From: Macropodus opercularis
Lineage: Eukaryota > Chordata > Actinopteri > Anabantiformes > Osphronemidae
Length of the DNA: 64,000 nucleotides
Direction: 5' to 3'
Assembly (NCBI GenBank): GCA_030770545.1
Contig: CM061106.1
Location: 15,521,001-15,585,000, forward strand
Shown here: piece after piece, positions 12,065 through 21,885 of the stretch
Numbering within the stretch: position 1 is the first letter of the stretch
How the letters are laid out: each line of letters opens with the position of its first letter
Notes under the pieces: generated by a model
The model's input: only the letters and a program-made list of their open reading frames with translations
What the model was told of the DNA's origin: nothing
The model's database searches: none
Made by a program: the position numbers and the translations under genes

Positions 12065-12861
12065 CTTCATAGTAATATTTTTCAGAGGCTTGATTCTATT
12101 ACTGTGTCCTATGATATTTGCAAATTCACATTTAACCAAATCAAGCAGTAATAAACATAATGATCCCTGTAAATCACACTGAAGCATCCAACGCAGATTC
12201 AAACTAATAAAACTCACTGACCTGAACTAAGCAGCTAAAGTAAATTAACATCTTCCTAAACACAATTAGGTTGAACTGAAGAGAAAATCTAAGTAAATGC
12301 ACATTTTTAGCAGAGCTTGAAAAAATCCTACCTCTATCTGTGGCTGTTTGTTGTGTCTAAGGTTTTTTAGAATGTTTGCTGTCAACATACATGTTGCTAT
12401 GGGCCAGGATTAACACGTGAGGCTGAATGGCCAGAGTCTGCACAGGCTGAAATGAACATGGTCAGAGCTGCAGAAGCTGCTTTAAATTGACACGTGGCCC
12501 AAATAAACCCCTGCAGGGACGTCTCCTCACTCTGCATCGTCCCATCAGCACCTATCTGTTACAGATGCAGCGTCATTGGAATGGAAATATTTACAGATGT
12601 GTCCATGAAACATGTTTGAGTTGAAGGTAAATGCAGCTTAATTAAATGTTTCACTAAAAACTTCAAAGTAATATTTTTCAGAGGCTTGATTCTATTACTG
12701 TGTCCTATGATATTTGACAATTCACATTTAACCAAATCAAGCAGTAATAAACATAATGATCCCTGTAAAACACACTGAAGAATCCAAAGCAGATTCAATC
12801 TAATAAACCTCACTGACCAGAACTAAGCAGCTAAAGTAAATTAAGATCTTTCTAAACGCAA

Positions 12862-13236
12862 TTAGGTTGAACTGAACAGAAAATCAAAGTAAATGCACAT
12901 TTTTAGCAGAGCTTCAAATAATCCTACCTCTATCTGTGGCTGTTTGTTGAGTCTAAGGTTTTTTAGAATGTTTGCTGTCAACATACATGTTGCTATGGTG
13001 CCAGGATTAACACGTGAGGCTGATTGGCCTTCTAAGGTCTGTGTGGCGTCTGCAGCCGTGTCCCAAGCTGCAGGTTCAGCATCACTGGCTGTGAGTAAAC
13101 CTATTGGGCTGGTTCCTCCATCTGAGAAGCACAAGTCAATGCTTATTTGTGACTGGGAGGATGTGCTGCTCTTTGATGGTAGCGCTTGTACAGCGGCCTG
13201 TTGAAACACGTGGCCCAGAAACGAGCATGAAATCAC
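12862..13236 (-). other. Exon-like open frame in the repeat family (left arm)
   Basis: This 124-codon minus-strand frame matches 38030-38404 in the right arm and shorter, broken versions at 6557-6799 and 9775-10017. It has no ATG at its start. On its strand there is an acceptor-like TTTCAACAG, and a donor-like GAG/GTAGGA follows the QPQIE codons, so the core could be an internal exon. The composition (SSTSSQSQ, then a Thr/Ala/Ser-rich part) is not recognisable. It may be a relic exon amplified with the repeat. Confidence 0.35.
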
Positions 13237-13934
13237 TTGTTTTTATGCTTTTCTGTCTTTGACTATATTTTTTTCCAACGTTTCAATGGCCACTGGAACA
13301 ACAAATAATGTCTAGCCCATTATCAAAGAGTCTGCTTTTTAATTTCTGTTGCTGTGTTTGGTTTCATGGCCCCACAGGTAAGATAAGATAAGATAATCCT
13401 TTATTGATCCCACATTTGGGAAATGTAATTATTACAGCAGCTCCCAGGGATTACAAAGCATAGGTGGTGCAACGGTGCAAAAAGATGACATCTGCAAAAA
13501 TATACAAAGAGTCTGTTTTTTTACAGGTAGAAACGCCTGTAAACGGACTAAACTTCAGGTTCCAGTTGTTTAGATTTAGCCTCTAGATGGAGACATTCTT
13601 CAGTAATGAAGGAAAGGAAATGAAACAGTGGAGCAGGCAAAGCTCCAGGGTTGGTTACTAACATCTGCTTTAATTTACAAACTACCAACAACGATGGGGG
13701 GTTAAAATTATACACGAGCATATTAATTCATGTAAAAAGCATGAGATAGTTAAATATATCAGAAAAATCTACCACCAAGATATGATTAGTCTGCTACTGT
13801 GCCTAGAGGCTGAACACAAGCTACGCACTCAAGTGAAAGTGCCACGTCAAATATTTAAGTGCAGTTGAAGTACAAGGCTGTTGTTCAACCCATAATGATA
13901 CTTTATTATTTAGCATAATTACTCGTCCTTGCAG

Positions 13935-14057
13935 GGGCCTGACTTGACATTATTTAAAGTTCAGCTTAATGTTGAAACTGTAGAATACAAGACCATCATC
14001 TTCACAGTGTGGGACGTGGGCGGTCAGGACAAAATCACTACTTCCAGAACCCTCAAG
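13935..14057 (+). pseudogene. ARF-family small GTPase exon fragment
   Basis: An acceptor (CTTGCAG) at 13928-13934 and a donor (GTGAGG) at 14058 bracket an exon encoding NVETVEYKTIIFTVWDVGGQDKI. This is the switch I/interswitch and switch II region of ADP-ribosylation factors, including the WDVGGQ motif that contacts the GTP gamma-phosphate. After DKI the frame is wrong. The bases that follow would read HYFQNPQG in another phase, which implies loss of about 16 nt spanning the usual RPLWR codons. No other ARF exons are present. The whole segment (about 13885-14079) is missing from the right arm. Confidence 0.85.
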
Positions 14058-14262
14058 GTGAGGAGGGGGGGAGGGGGGGGGTGAGCTGGTGTTGGTGAAC
14101 ATTGCTGCCCATAGGTGTCCTCATTGGTGCTTAAAGGATGAGGCTGAGGCTGGTGAAGCCATGACTGGTGTAGTATTCAGTTCTCAAAGGTCCACATTAT
14201 GCCATTCTGTTATTTCCTGACATGATGATGAAACTGCAGCTAAATTCCAAGCTGAACATGTA

Positions 14263-15377
14263 CAGTCATGGCCAAAAGTACTTGCACCCTTGCGATTGTG
14301 TCAGAAAATGCAACACTTGTCTCAGAAAATTGTTCCACTTGCAAATGTTTTGTTTTTTATGTCTTGATTGTTTCCGTTCGCACTTGAACAACACAACAAA
14401 CAAACAAACAAACAAAGAAATCTGAAAATGAATGGCTTCCTGTAACACTCTTCTTTTGCAAACTGCTCCAGGTTGTTCAGATTTGAAGGAGGCCTCCTCC
14501 CACCTGCTGTTGTGAGATCTCTCCACAGGTTCTGTGGGAGTCAGATCTGGACTCATTGCTGTCGTTTCAGAACTCCAGCGCTTTGTTTGGAGCCATTTCT
14601 GGTGCTTGTTGAAGTGGGTCTGGGGTCATTGTCCTGCTGGACGACCCAGGACTTCTGGTGGAGACGCAGCTTTCTGACACTGGCCACGACGCTTTGTTCA
14701 TCATCAGATTTCATGACAGCGTTCACACAGTCAAGGCCTCCAGTGGCAGAAGCAGCACAGCAACCCCAGAACATCTTTGAGCCTCCACCACGTGTGACTG
14801 CAGGGACTGTGTTCTTTTCTTTGAAGGCCTCATTTCTTCTTCTGTAAACATGCCATGATGTCCTTTACCAGAAAGCTCTGCTTTTGTCTCATCTGTCCAC
14901 AGCACGTTCTCCCAGAAGGACTGTGGTTTTGTCAAACTGCAGTCTTGCTTTTTCTGCCTTTGTGTCAGCAGTGGTGCCTCCTGGGCTGAGCTGACACTGT
15001 TGTGCCCTGTGTCTGCAGATCAGCTTGGATTTGTTTGGAGGTTAATGGGATTCTTTATCCACCATTCCAACAATCCTTCATTGTAATTTTTCGTTCATTT
15101 TGCCCTTCCGTCGACGTCCAGGGAGGTTCGCTACAGAGCCACGGGCTGTAAAACCTCTGGATGATGTTGGCACAGTGGACGCAGGAACATTCAGATCTCT
15201 GCCGATGGACTTGTAGCCTTGACATTGTCCATGTTTTCCCCCAGACAGCTCTTTACACTTGTTTCTTTTCTCCATGCTCAGTGTGACACACAACACAAAC
15301 TGGTTGCATATATTGTCCACACAAGTGTTGCGTGTTCTGACAGAATTGCAAGGGTGCTGGTATTTTTGGCCATGACT
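14263..15377 (-). mobile_element. Dead Tc1/mariner-like transposon (left arm)
   Basis: The ends are inverted copies of CAGTCATGGCCAAAA (14263 and about 15363-15377), flanked by TA on the left. On the minus strand, decayed transposase frames appear in order. First is an N-terminal HTH-like part (15240-15080, with GYKSIGRDLNVP). Next is the first catalytic Asp in FWENVLWTDETKAELSG, then the second in VQQDNDPRPTS, then PDLTPTEPVE where the third catalytic region begins. These lie in different reading frames with stops, so no transposase can be made. The right-arm partner is at 36105-37197, so insertion preceded the arm duplication. Confidence 0.88.
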
Positions 15378-15615
15378 ATTTAGTAGCTTTGTGCTAAGTC
15401 GTTTCCTACTGACAAACCTCCACCAGCAAGAGATTCAATAAATTGCATCTTAACGCGTTCCCTCAGCAACTCAAAAGTTTTTTGGAGAGAGAAAGACTAA
15501 CGACCAGCTTTGCTTCATTGCGCCACAACTACACCTACAACTACAACTACACACCTTTCATACTTGATATCACATATATTATTTTGTTTGATTTTACTTT
15601 CCAACAAAGGCTGCA

Positions 15616-18464
15616 ATGCCTGGTTTTTTTGGACAGATGCTGGAGGGTAAGTGTCTGAATTTATTGACCCGAACTGTTTGTTTGACTTTGTGCATTGAGA
15701 AATTTTGATGTTTTTACTAATATGTCTAATCAAATGTATCTTGATCTATTTTGAACAGGTTTGTTTGTTTGCGTTTTAATATGTTACTAGATAAATAAAA
15801 GTGGGCTGTCTGCTAAACTTCATTATTGAGGAAGCCCTGAGAGAAGAAACCAGGTGAAATCAAAGGTTTTCAGTCAGTTTTTGTTTGCGTTTTAATATGT
15901 TACTACAAATGTTAATCTATATTTTTGTGTTATGAAATCATGTAAAACAAATGTCCAGTCTAAGATGGTTTGACGCTTAATCATCGCGTGCGTCTGCTCA
16001 TTGTCAACAGGCAGACGGTGGACTTCAGCATCTTCGCGGCTCCCACAGCGGTTTGTCTGGAAGTAAGGAGGCCTCGAACGCACCATCACACATGTCACAC
16101 TGGAGTCAAAGTGCAGCTAACGGCTAGCGGCTAATGTGGCTAGCGCTAGCTTGTGTATTAGCGTAGCTCAGAAAGGCATCAGCGTAGATGGCCCCCATCT
16201 TAGTCTGGACCGGTTACGTTTTGGTCCCGTACGGAAAGTTACATCTGGGCTCCGGAACCGAGAAGGCGGTGAAATCCGGTATTTTATGTAACTGACGGCT
16301 GAACAGAGCAAAGGACCGAGTTAGCTTCTGCTATTTGTACAGCCCGGACTAGCGTTAGCAAACATGTTGTACTGTGCGTTATGCTAATTCTTTTAATATA
16401 ATAACGTAATAATATATATATAATATTTTATCAAAAACCTCGTGTAACAAAAGCAGTTTTTCACTCCCTCTAGACATTTTCAAAGAGAGAGAGTTTATTG
16501 TCGCTTTACTTTTCATCTTATCAGACTCATAGTTCAAATAGCAAATCATTAGTAAAACGTGACTTTTCCAAATGCAGTTGATTAAGTTCTGCCATTAAAC
16601 AGTATAGGAGACGTTTTCCAGGTGTGAGTCCACAAGGACATAGATTCAAAGTTCCAGGGGCTAAAGCTGGAATATGTGTATTATTTATGTATTTGTTGTG
16701 TTGAACTGAGTTTCTGTGTTTGGAACAGACACCACACAGTTGTCTCCTGCTGCAGCACCGGCCTCCTCAGAGCACACGTATGTTTAATGTTCCACATGAT
16801 ATTGTTGTTGTTTATTATTGATGACTTCATTGCTGTAGCATTAGTAGAGTAACGTGTGTGTCTCTGTCTCTTCCACCTTCAGGCCTCTCTCCCCATATGA
16901 GCGGCTTGTCGCGGGTACGTCATCGAGTGTCACATACACCTGATGACTCCACGCGTGTTCTGTGCGTGAGGTTATAGTTTATTGTGAGTCTTCATCTGTG
17001 GAAAAGGACACGTGATGTTTGTCATGTTTCAGGTTACCCAACCTCGGCGATACCTGCTTCGTGAACGCTGCCGTCCAGTTCCTCCTGTGGCTGAAGCCTT
17101 TCATGGAGGAGTTCAGTGTTCAGGTTGAGGTTGCCAGCACCAGCTCCACCATGAGGTACAGCAGCTGGTGCAGCGTAGCACAGACGTTGGTTTGTCCACT
17201 AACATTACCAGTCAGCATGAGGACCATCCTAATTTCTTCACCTGCTCTTTCCAGGTTGTTTGGCGAACTTGTCCGTCTTGGCTTCTCAAATGACATCGAT
17301 GAGAAGACAGCATGTCCTGTCGCTGCTCACATCTCTGTTGAGGTCTTGAGCACCGTGACCTGCAGTCGGTATGAACTCTTTATAGTCTCATAGTGATGTG
17401 GACATGTACTAGTTGAACCTATGAATAACATATATTATAACTTTGAGCTGTCATGTTATTGTGCAGGTGTGGGCAGCAGCTACCGACTCACCACGACTGC
17501 AAGAGCTTTTTCCTGGACCCCACGTGGAGTCCAGGAGGGTCAGTCCAGCAGTGTCTGGACGACTACCTGACAGTACGCCTCAGCCCCAACACTCAGCAAA
17601 GATAGAAACCAAAGCTGTTTGTGCGTTTGATCAATTGTAAGGTTTCAGCTAAAAGCTTCTTCTCCCGTGTTTCCAGTGCTTAAACAAGTGCAGCTGTGGA
17701 AATGAGGAGTCAGTGGAGCAGTGGTCGTTGTTGACCCTGCCAAAGTGAGTAACATCCTATTTCTCATCCCAAATGTCTAGAGACCTCATCGCAGCAGCTT
17801 CTTCCACTTGACTTCCTTTTTGAGTGAGTGATTTGACCACCTCTCCTCCATCTCTTTGGGTCCACAGTGTCTTGATCCTGGAACTCAGACGCACCGAGTT
17901 CAATGGCAACAAGATGGTGAAAGTGAGGACGCCCATGGAGTTGTCACGTGAACTGATGATTTCCAGCAGCCATCTGGAGGTAGGGCAGAGCTTCAGTAAA
18001 GGCCCGGTTCATTACACAATGATGTGATAACAATGATTATAGTGAGACACTTAGAAAGTAAGTGGTAAAATACATTTGCTGGACTATTGAATGTGTAAAT
18101 CTAATGGTTGTTTGTTAACTGTGCTATTTTCCAGACAGCTTGTTACTCGCTTGTCACCACTATCAGCCATTTAGGGCCTACAACTGATTATGGTAAGTGT
18201 TTGTTTGTGTTACAGTCAACTGTGAGGTCAACTCAGGTTTTATGAATTCATAAACAGATGTTGTGTTTGTTCTCAGGTCATTCCAATTGTGAGATTGTGA
18301 TTATGCTACAGCGACTACGACGTCTACGTGAAGCCGGGCTCCTTGAGAGAGAGAGAGACGCTTGTGTGCTGTATTATGAGAAACAAGGCTCGGCCGAAGC
18401 CTTGTTTCTCAGAAAACACACCTGTCGTGCTTCTCACGTGACTTGTCACCAGGTCCTGCTATCG
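15616..18464 (+). pseudogene. USP37-like deubiquitinase pseudogene, left-arm copy
   Basis: Exons with GT-AG borders at about 15616-15646, 16011-16062, 16729-16777, 16883-16914, 17033-17155, 17255-17368, 17461-17604, 17677-17743, 17867-17978, 18135-18190 and 18277-18464 encode parts of a USP catalytic domain. The Cys box is LPNLGDTCFVNAAVQFL. The metal-binding part contains CPVAAHISVEVLSTVTCSR followed by CGQQLP, then CSCGNEESVEQ. Next come LPK/VLILELRRTEFNGNKM and the His-box region YSLVTTISHLGPTTDYG/GHS. The order and spacing resemble the USP29/USP37 group. Defects: the exon carrying the DCFLLVMSVLDML box is deleted, joining two exons at about 17311; the frame does not carry across the exon 4/5 junction; the conserved GHY is GHS; and a GA-repeat disrupts the last exon. 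It is a relic. Confidence 0.82.
18378..18410. other. 33-nt near-perfect inverted repeat in last USP exon
   Basis: GAGAAACAAGGCT and its reverse complement flank a 7-nt centre, CGGCCGA. It sits directly after the VLYYEK codons of the USP37-like relic and is repeated, slightly changed, in the right arm near 32753-32785. It probably reflects a local inversion-duplication that replaced the normal end of the gene. Confidence 0.7.
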
Positions 18465-19397
18465 GTAAGAATTCAGTGAGAAATATTTGCCTCATTACAA
18501 TGTGGTGCAGATGTAACAATTAAAGCTGTGAATGAATGATTATTATTATTGCTGTTTCTTTAAGTCCAAGTCTCCAATTCACCTTCTCAACAGTTCTGTC
18601 AGGTCTCCAGCCTTGACAGCCTGCTAATAGTTTTAGTAGATGTTGTGACTGTGGCCTAGTTTTCTCAGCGTTTTGATGATTAGCAGGTCTGTGGGGATGT
18701 GAACAGAGGCTTTGCAGAGGTTCTTGCACTTGCAAGGAAAAGAATGTGACTATATTATGTGCAACCAACTAATAACGTGTTTGGTGCAGCTCCACTGTTG
18801 GTGCTTTTCTAACAGAGTCCTGATTAGTTTTCCAGGACGTTTTGTTGTTTGACAGCTAGTTGCAACGATGCAGCAGCTGCATGTGCAGCAGTCTGTCGTA
18901 ACACAAACCACACGATTCAGTTGCTTCACATCACATCGCTGCTTAGTGAATAATAGGTTTATGTGAAGTAGGTTCAACTTCAGTGATGCTGTGGGGCTTG
19001 GGCTCTCTTTCAGCCACAGTAAGTGATGAATGGTGAGAAGGAAAATAAAAGCTCTCTGGGCTCCATGAGTTTCCTGAAAAGCTGAGTTCAGAGTCATCTT
19101 TAGTTCTTCTAGTCTTTCTGCTCTCATCATAACCAGTTGGCTGAGTGTGTTGTGTTCACTGTCAGGCTGTGACATGATGTTCAGGGTGGTGTCCCAGAAA
19201 TCACTGAACTGAACCCTGAACTCTGAGGAGGAAAGTTGATGAGTCATCAGTGGGTCTCAGATTTACCACCATGTTAATCCAGTGGCTTCAGAAATGATCA
19301 TGTGTGGCATCATTACACATTTAGTTTCATTTCAGGTTTGTATAAATTCAGCAGTGACTCTCCTCAACCCCATCTTCTCTCTCCCTCTCTGACACAG

Positions 19398-21310
19398 ACG
19401 TACCAGGACCAGCACAGCAGCAAAGAGGAGGAAGATGACATCACCAGCGCTGAGTCAGAGAGCGATGAAGACGAGGAGGGCGGGAGCCTGAAGAGCAGCA
19501 GGGGGCCAGCAGACAGCAGCAGCTGGAGTGGGATGACTCCACCCTCACTGACTGAAACACTCACCAACATACGCTCATCACCAGCTCAGATCCTCATACT
19601 CACTGCTTCACACAGGTTTTCCTGTTGTTATCTTAGTGGTGCTACTCAGCGTAGTGAGCTCATCACCAGGTTGTTGGTTTGTACTGTTTAGTTTGTATTC
19701 GTTATACTTACATTTGCTTTGATCTGAGTGAGGAAGACAACCCTGCACTTTGTTTTCTCTCACACATGAGGCTTCAGGTGGAGAATATTTTTTTCCTGTG
19801 AATATTCTTGCTCAGTGCTTTTAGATTGTTTGGCACTAAGCTCACATGTAGCTTTAAGTTTTCCTGGCTTGTAGTCTACTGTACAACAAGATGCCTCCAG
19901 TAAATGGATGCATTAATTTTTATCTTCTTTTCCTGCATGAGAATATTTGAGAAGTCATATGTGTAGAGAACAATTAGTTTGAACAGATTTTCTAAATCTA
20001 AACAAACCCATGTAATTAGTCAGTGTGTTGGTGGAGCCGTACTCAACAGGGTCCACTCTCTAAAATGACTCAGTACGTGATGTAGAACATTTGTGTCACG
20101 GAGGCTCTAGCATGTTGCTGCATTTCTGCTAAAGCTGCTCCATCCTGCTTGTAGAAAAATGTCTGCTTCATGCTGAGAAACCTGCTCAGTGGAGGTTTCA
20201 TGACAGAGAGGCGTCCATTTAGTTGTTCATGTCTTATTTGAAGCTTTGCTTTAGAGGCTTGTGGTGGAAATGTAGTGACCAGTGTCTCCTCCTTGCTGAC
20301 TTGGACTGAATGGAGGCCAGGTCTGAGCTGGATGAGATGGGAGCAGCTTTTGCTGATCATGGTGCAAATAGCAGGACTAACAAAATGCATCTGTGCTATT
20401 TTATTTGTGGCTTTTATTAGTTTCATGTTAGTTTTGTTAGAGCTGGTGGTTGGTTGTTCTTTCAGTTTATTGTAACTATAGTTCATCACTGGTTTTATTA
20501 TTAGTGACTAATGTTTTTCATAGATGTCATGTGTCCATGTTGATGTGTAGAGGAAGTAGATTCATGTTGTGTCATCTATAGATATTGGACTGAGTTAAGC
20601 TTTAAATCTGTTCCGTACATAATAGTGAGTTGCTGTGGCAGCGTAGCTGGACATACTGTTGACCTGCCTGTGTGTATAGTGGAGAGTGTTTCTGAACAGA
20701 GTCCTGTTGCCTGAGTTGTTGAGAAATGAGCTTGAGAGCAGCATGAAAGTCAAAGTGTATGAGGCTGTCAGCTGTAAAATTCTGTCAAACGCTCACTGTC
20801 CACGTTTGATCTGCAGCTTAAAGCACAAAACCACGGGTCACTGCTGTGTGAACACTCTGACTCTGAAGTCAAGTCTCCTCAGTGATGACACCACCTCCAA
20901 CTTTTCTGGTTCAGCTCCTGAGTTAAGTGTCTATTGGTTGAAATGAATGTCAGCCTAACACAGTGTTTCCCAACCTGTTGGAGCCTCAGCACATGATTTA
21001 CATTAGAAAACCACACGACACACCACCAATCAAAAATGCCACAAGAAGCAGATGTAATGAAAATCTAGTGTCAGTTTATTTGATAGAGGGAAAGAGGTGA
21101 GTGCTTATACATGCAAGGAGATATAATCACACTGGGAGAAACATTTCATAGATCAGAGAAATATTTAGTTAATTCTGAGGAGATAAGAATAAGAAAACAT
21201 GTATATTTCTATATGTACATACAAGTTGAACCTGATGTAGTATAATCATGTGTTTATTCAGTTTGTTTGTTGTCCATCCTTGACTGACTAATAAAGTTTC
21301 CGTCTTTAAG
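19398..21310 (+). pseudogene. Calsyntenin-1-like last exon and 3' UTR, copy 1
   Basis: After the acceptor GACACAG at 19391-19397 the exon encodes TYQDQHSSKEEEDD and then ITSAESESDEDEEG, the acidic cytoplasmic tail of calsyntenins. A one-base frame error in the GAGGAGGGCGGG stretch follows. The terminal motif QQQLEWDDSTLTD then appears in another frame, ending at TGA 19553-19555. WDDS motifs of this type bind kinesin light chain in the functional family. The same frame error is in the distant copy (58993-59150), so it predates the duplication. The following 1.7 kb is 3' UTR-like and ends with AATAAA at 21290-21295. No upstream calsyntenin exon exists beside this copy. Confidence 0.85.
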
Positions 21311-21404
21311 TCTGAGTGAGTTGTGTCTGTTTTTCTGAGCTGCAGTTCAACCAGAAGGTGAGTAATGAGACCAGATGTGTGTCAGGGTGTTTCCGGCCTA
21401 AGGA

Positions 21405-21633
21405 TGACGTCAGTGCTTCTATGTTTCCTACTCGTTGTCCGTCGTTGTGTGATCCAGAAGCTTTTGTCTCCACTCCGCCACCTAGTGGCGCTTTACCGTT
21501 GGTGCTATGACTCCTCTGATCCTTCACTGGCTCCATTTAACTGACGCTCTCACGCTGCGTGTGTCCATGTGTCCAGGTCGTGTTTTGAATTGAAGTCCTC
21601 CATGACGTACGTGACGTCACATAACCTATAAAA
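21405..21633 (+). promoter_or_regulatory. CRE/TATA promoter of proline-rich gene, copy 1
   Basis: Full palindromic cAMP-response elements (TGACGTCA) are present at 21405-21412 and 21612-21619. A TATA box (CTATAAAAG, TATAAAA at 21627-21633) follows the second one 7 bp later. A start site about 30 bp further on would fall near 21657, giving a 5' UTR that includes a GCTAATT/GCTAACT tandem at 21699-21748. The arrangement is that of a focused promoter responsive to CREB/CREM/ATF factors, and it sits 1.6 kb downstream of the calsyntenin relic stop. In the second copy the proximal CRE is mutated to TGATGTCA. Confidence 0.6.
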
Positions 21634-21885
21634 GCCACTGAAGCCTCTGAAACGGCACCTTTGCATCTGGACCTTTGACCCGTTGCAAAGTCTGACAGCT
21701 AATTGCTAATTGCTAACTGCTAATTGCTAACTGCTAACAGCTAATTGCCAGTTTTTGGATAGAGACCAACTAAATCTTTGGAAGCGACCCGTGGATTAAT
21801 CTACGCCTGCGGATTATTCTTCAGAGTTTTTTTTTTAAACCAACCGCTTTTTTCAAAGCGCTCAGCTTCGTCCCTCCAGCACCGG

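Larger units (their letters stand above)
5203..13655. repeat. 3218-bp tandem array (about 2.6 units)
   Basis: Corresponding positions recur at exactly +3218: 6123, 9341 and 12559; 7312 and 10530; 8427 and 11645; 8793 and 12011. The array is a partial unit (5203-7224) followed by two complete units (7225-10442 and 10443-13655). Each full unit holds an LTR element and then the 600-bp subrepeat family. A (GATAA)n stretch followed by a CCTTTATTGATCCC tail is found near 6943, 10161 and 13380. The right arm has only one equivalent of the non-LTR portion (37620-39020), so this is a left-arm expansion. Confidence 0.92.
1..18563 (+). repeat. Left arm of a giant inverted duplication
   Basis: Bases 1-60 are the reverse complement of 42947-43006. 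The inner end, near 18552-18563, is the reverse complement of 32589-32600. Between these points the two arms run collinearly in opposite orientation through minisatellite, SINE cluster, pyrimidine tract, Glu/Lys ORF, 600-bp repeat family, Tc1-like element and USP37-like pseudogene. Similarity is very high where hand-aligned: about one difference in 200 nt around 14222-14425 against 37035-37238. The left arm is longer because of a 3218-bp tandem expansion and two segments absent on the right. Its outer limit may lie beyond the window. Confidence 0.95.

Noticed and set aside
21476..21492. CCGCCACCTAGTGGCGC as a CTCF-type insulator site
   Set aside because: It is near-palindromic and resembles the CTCF core only partly; two core positions do not fit the consensus as I know it.
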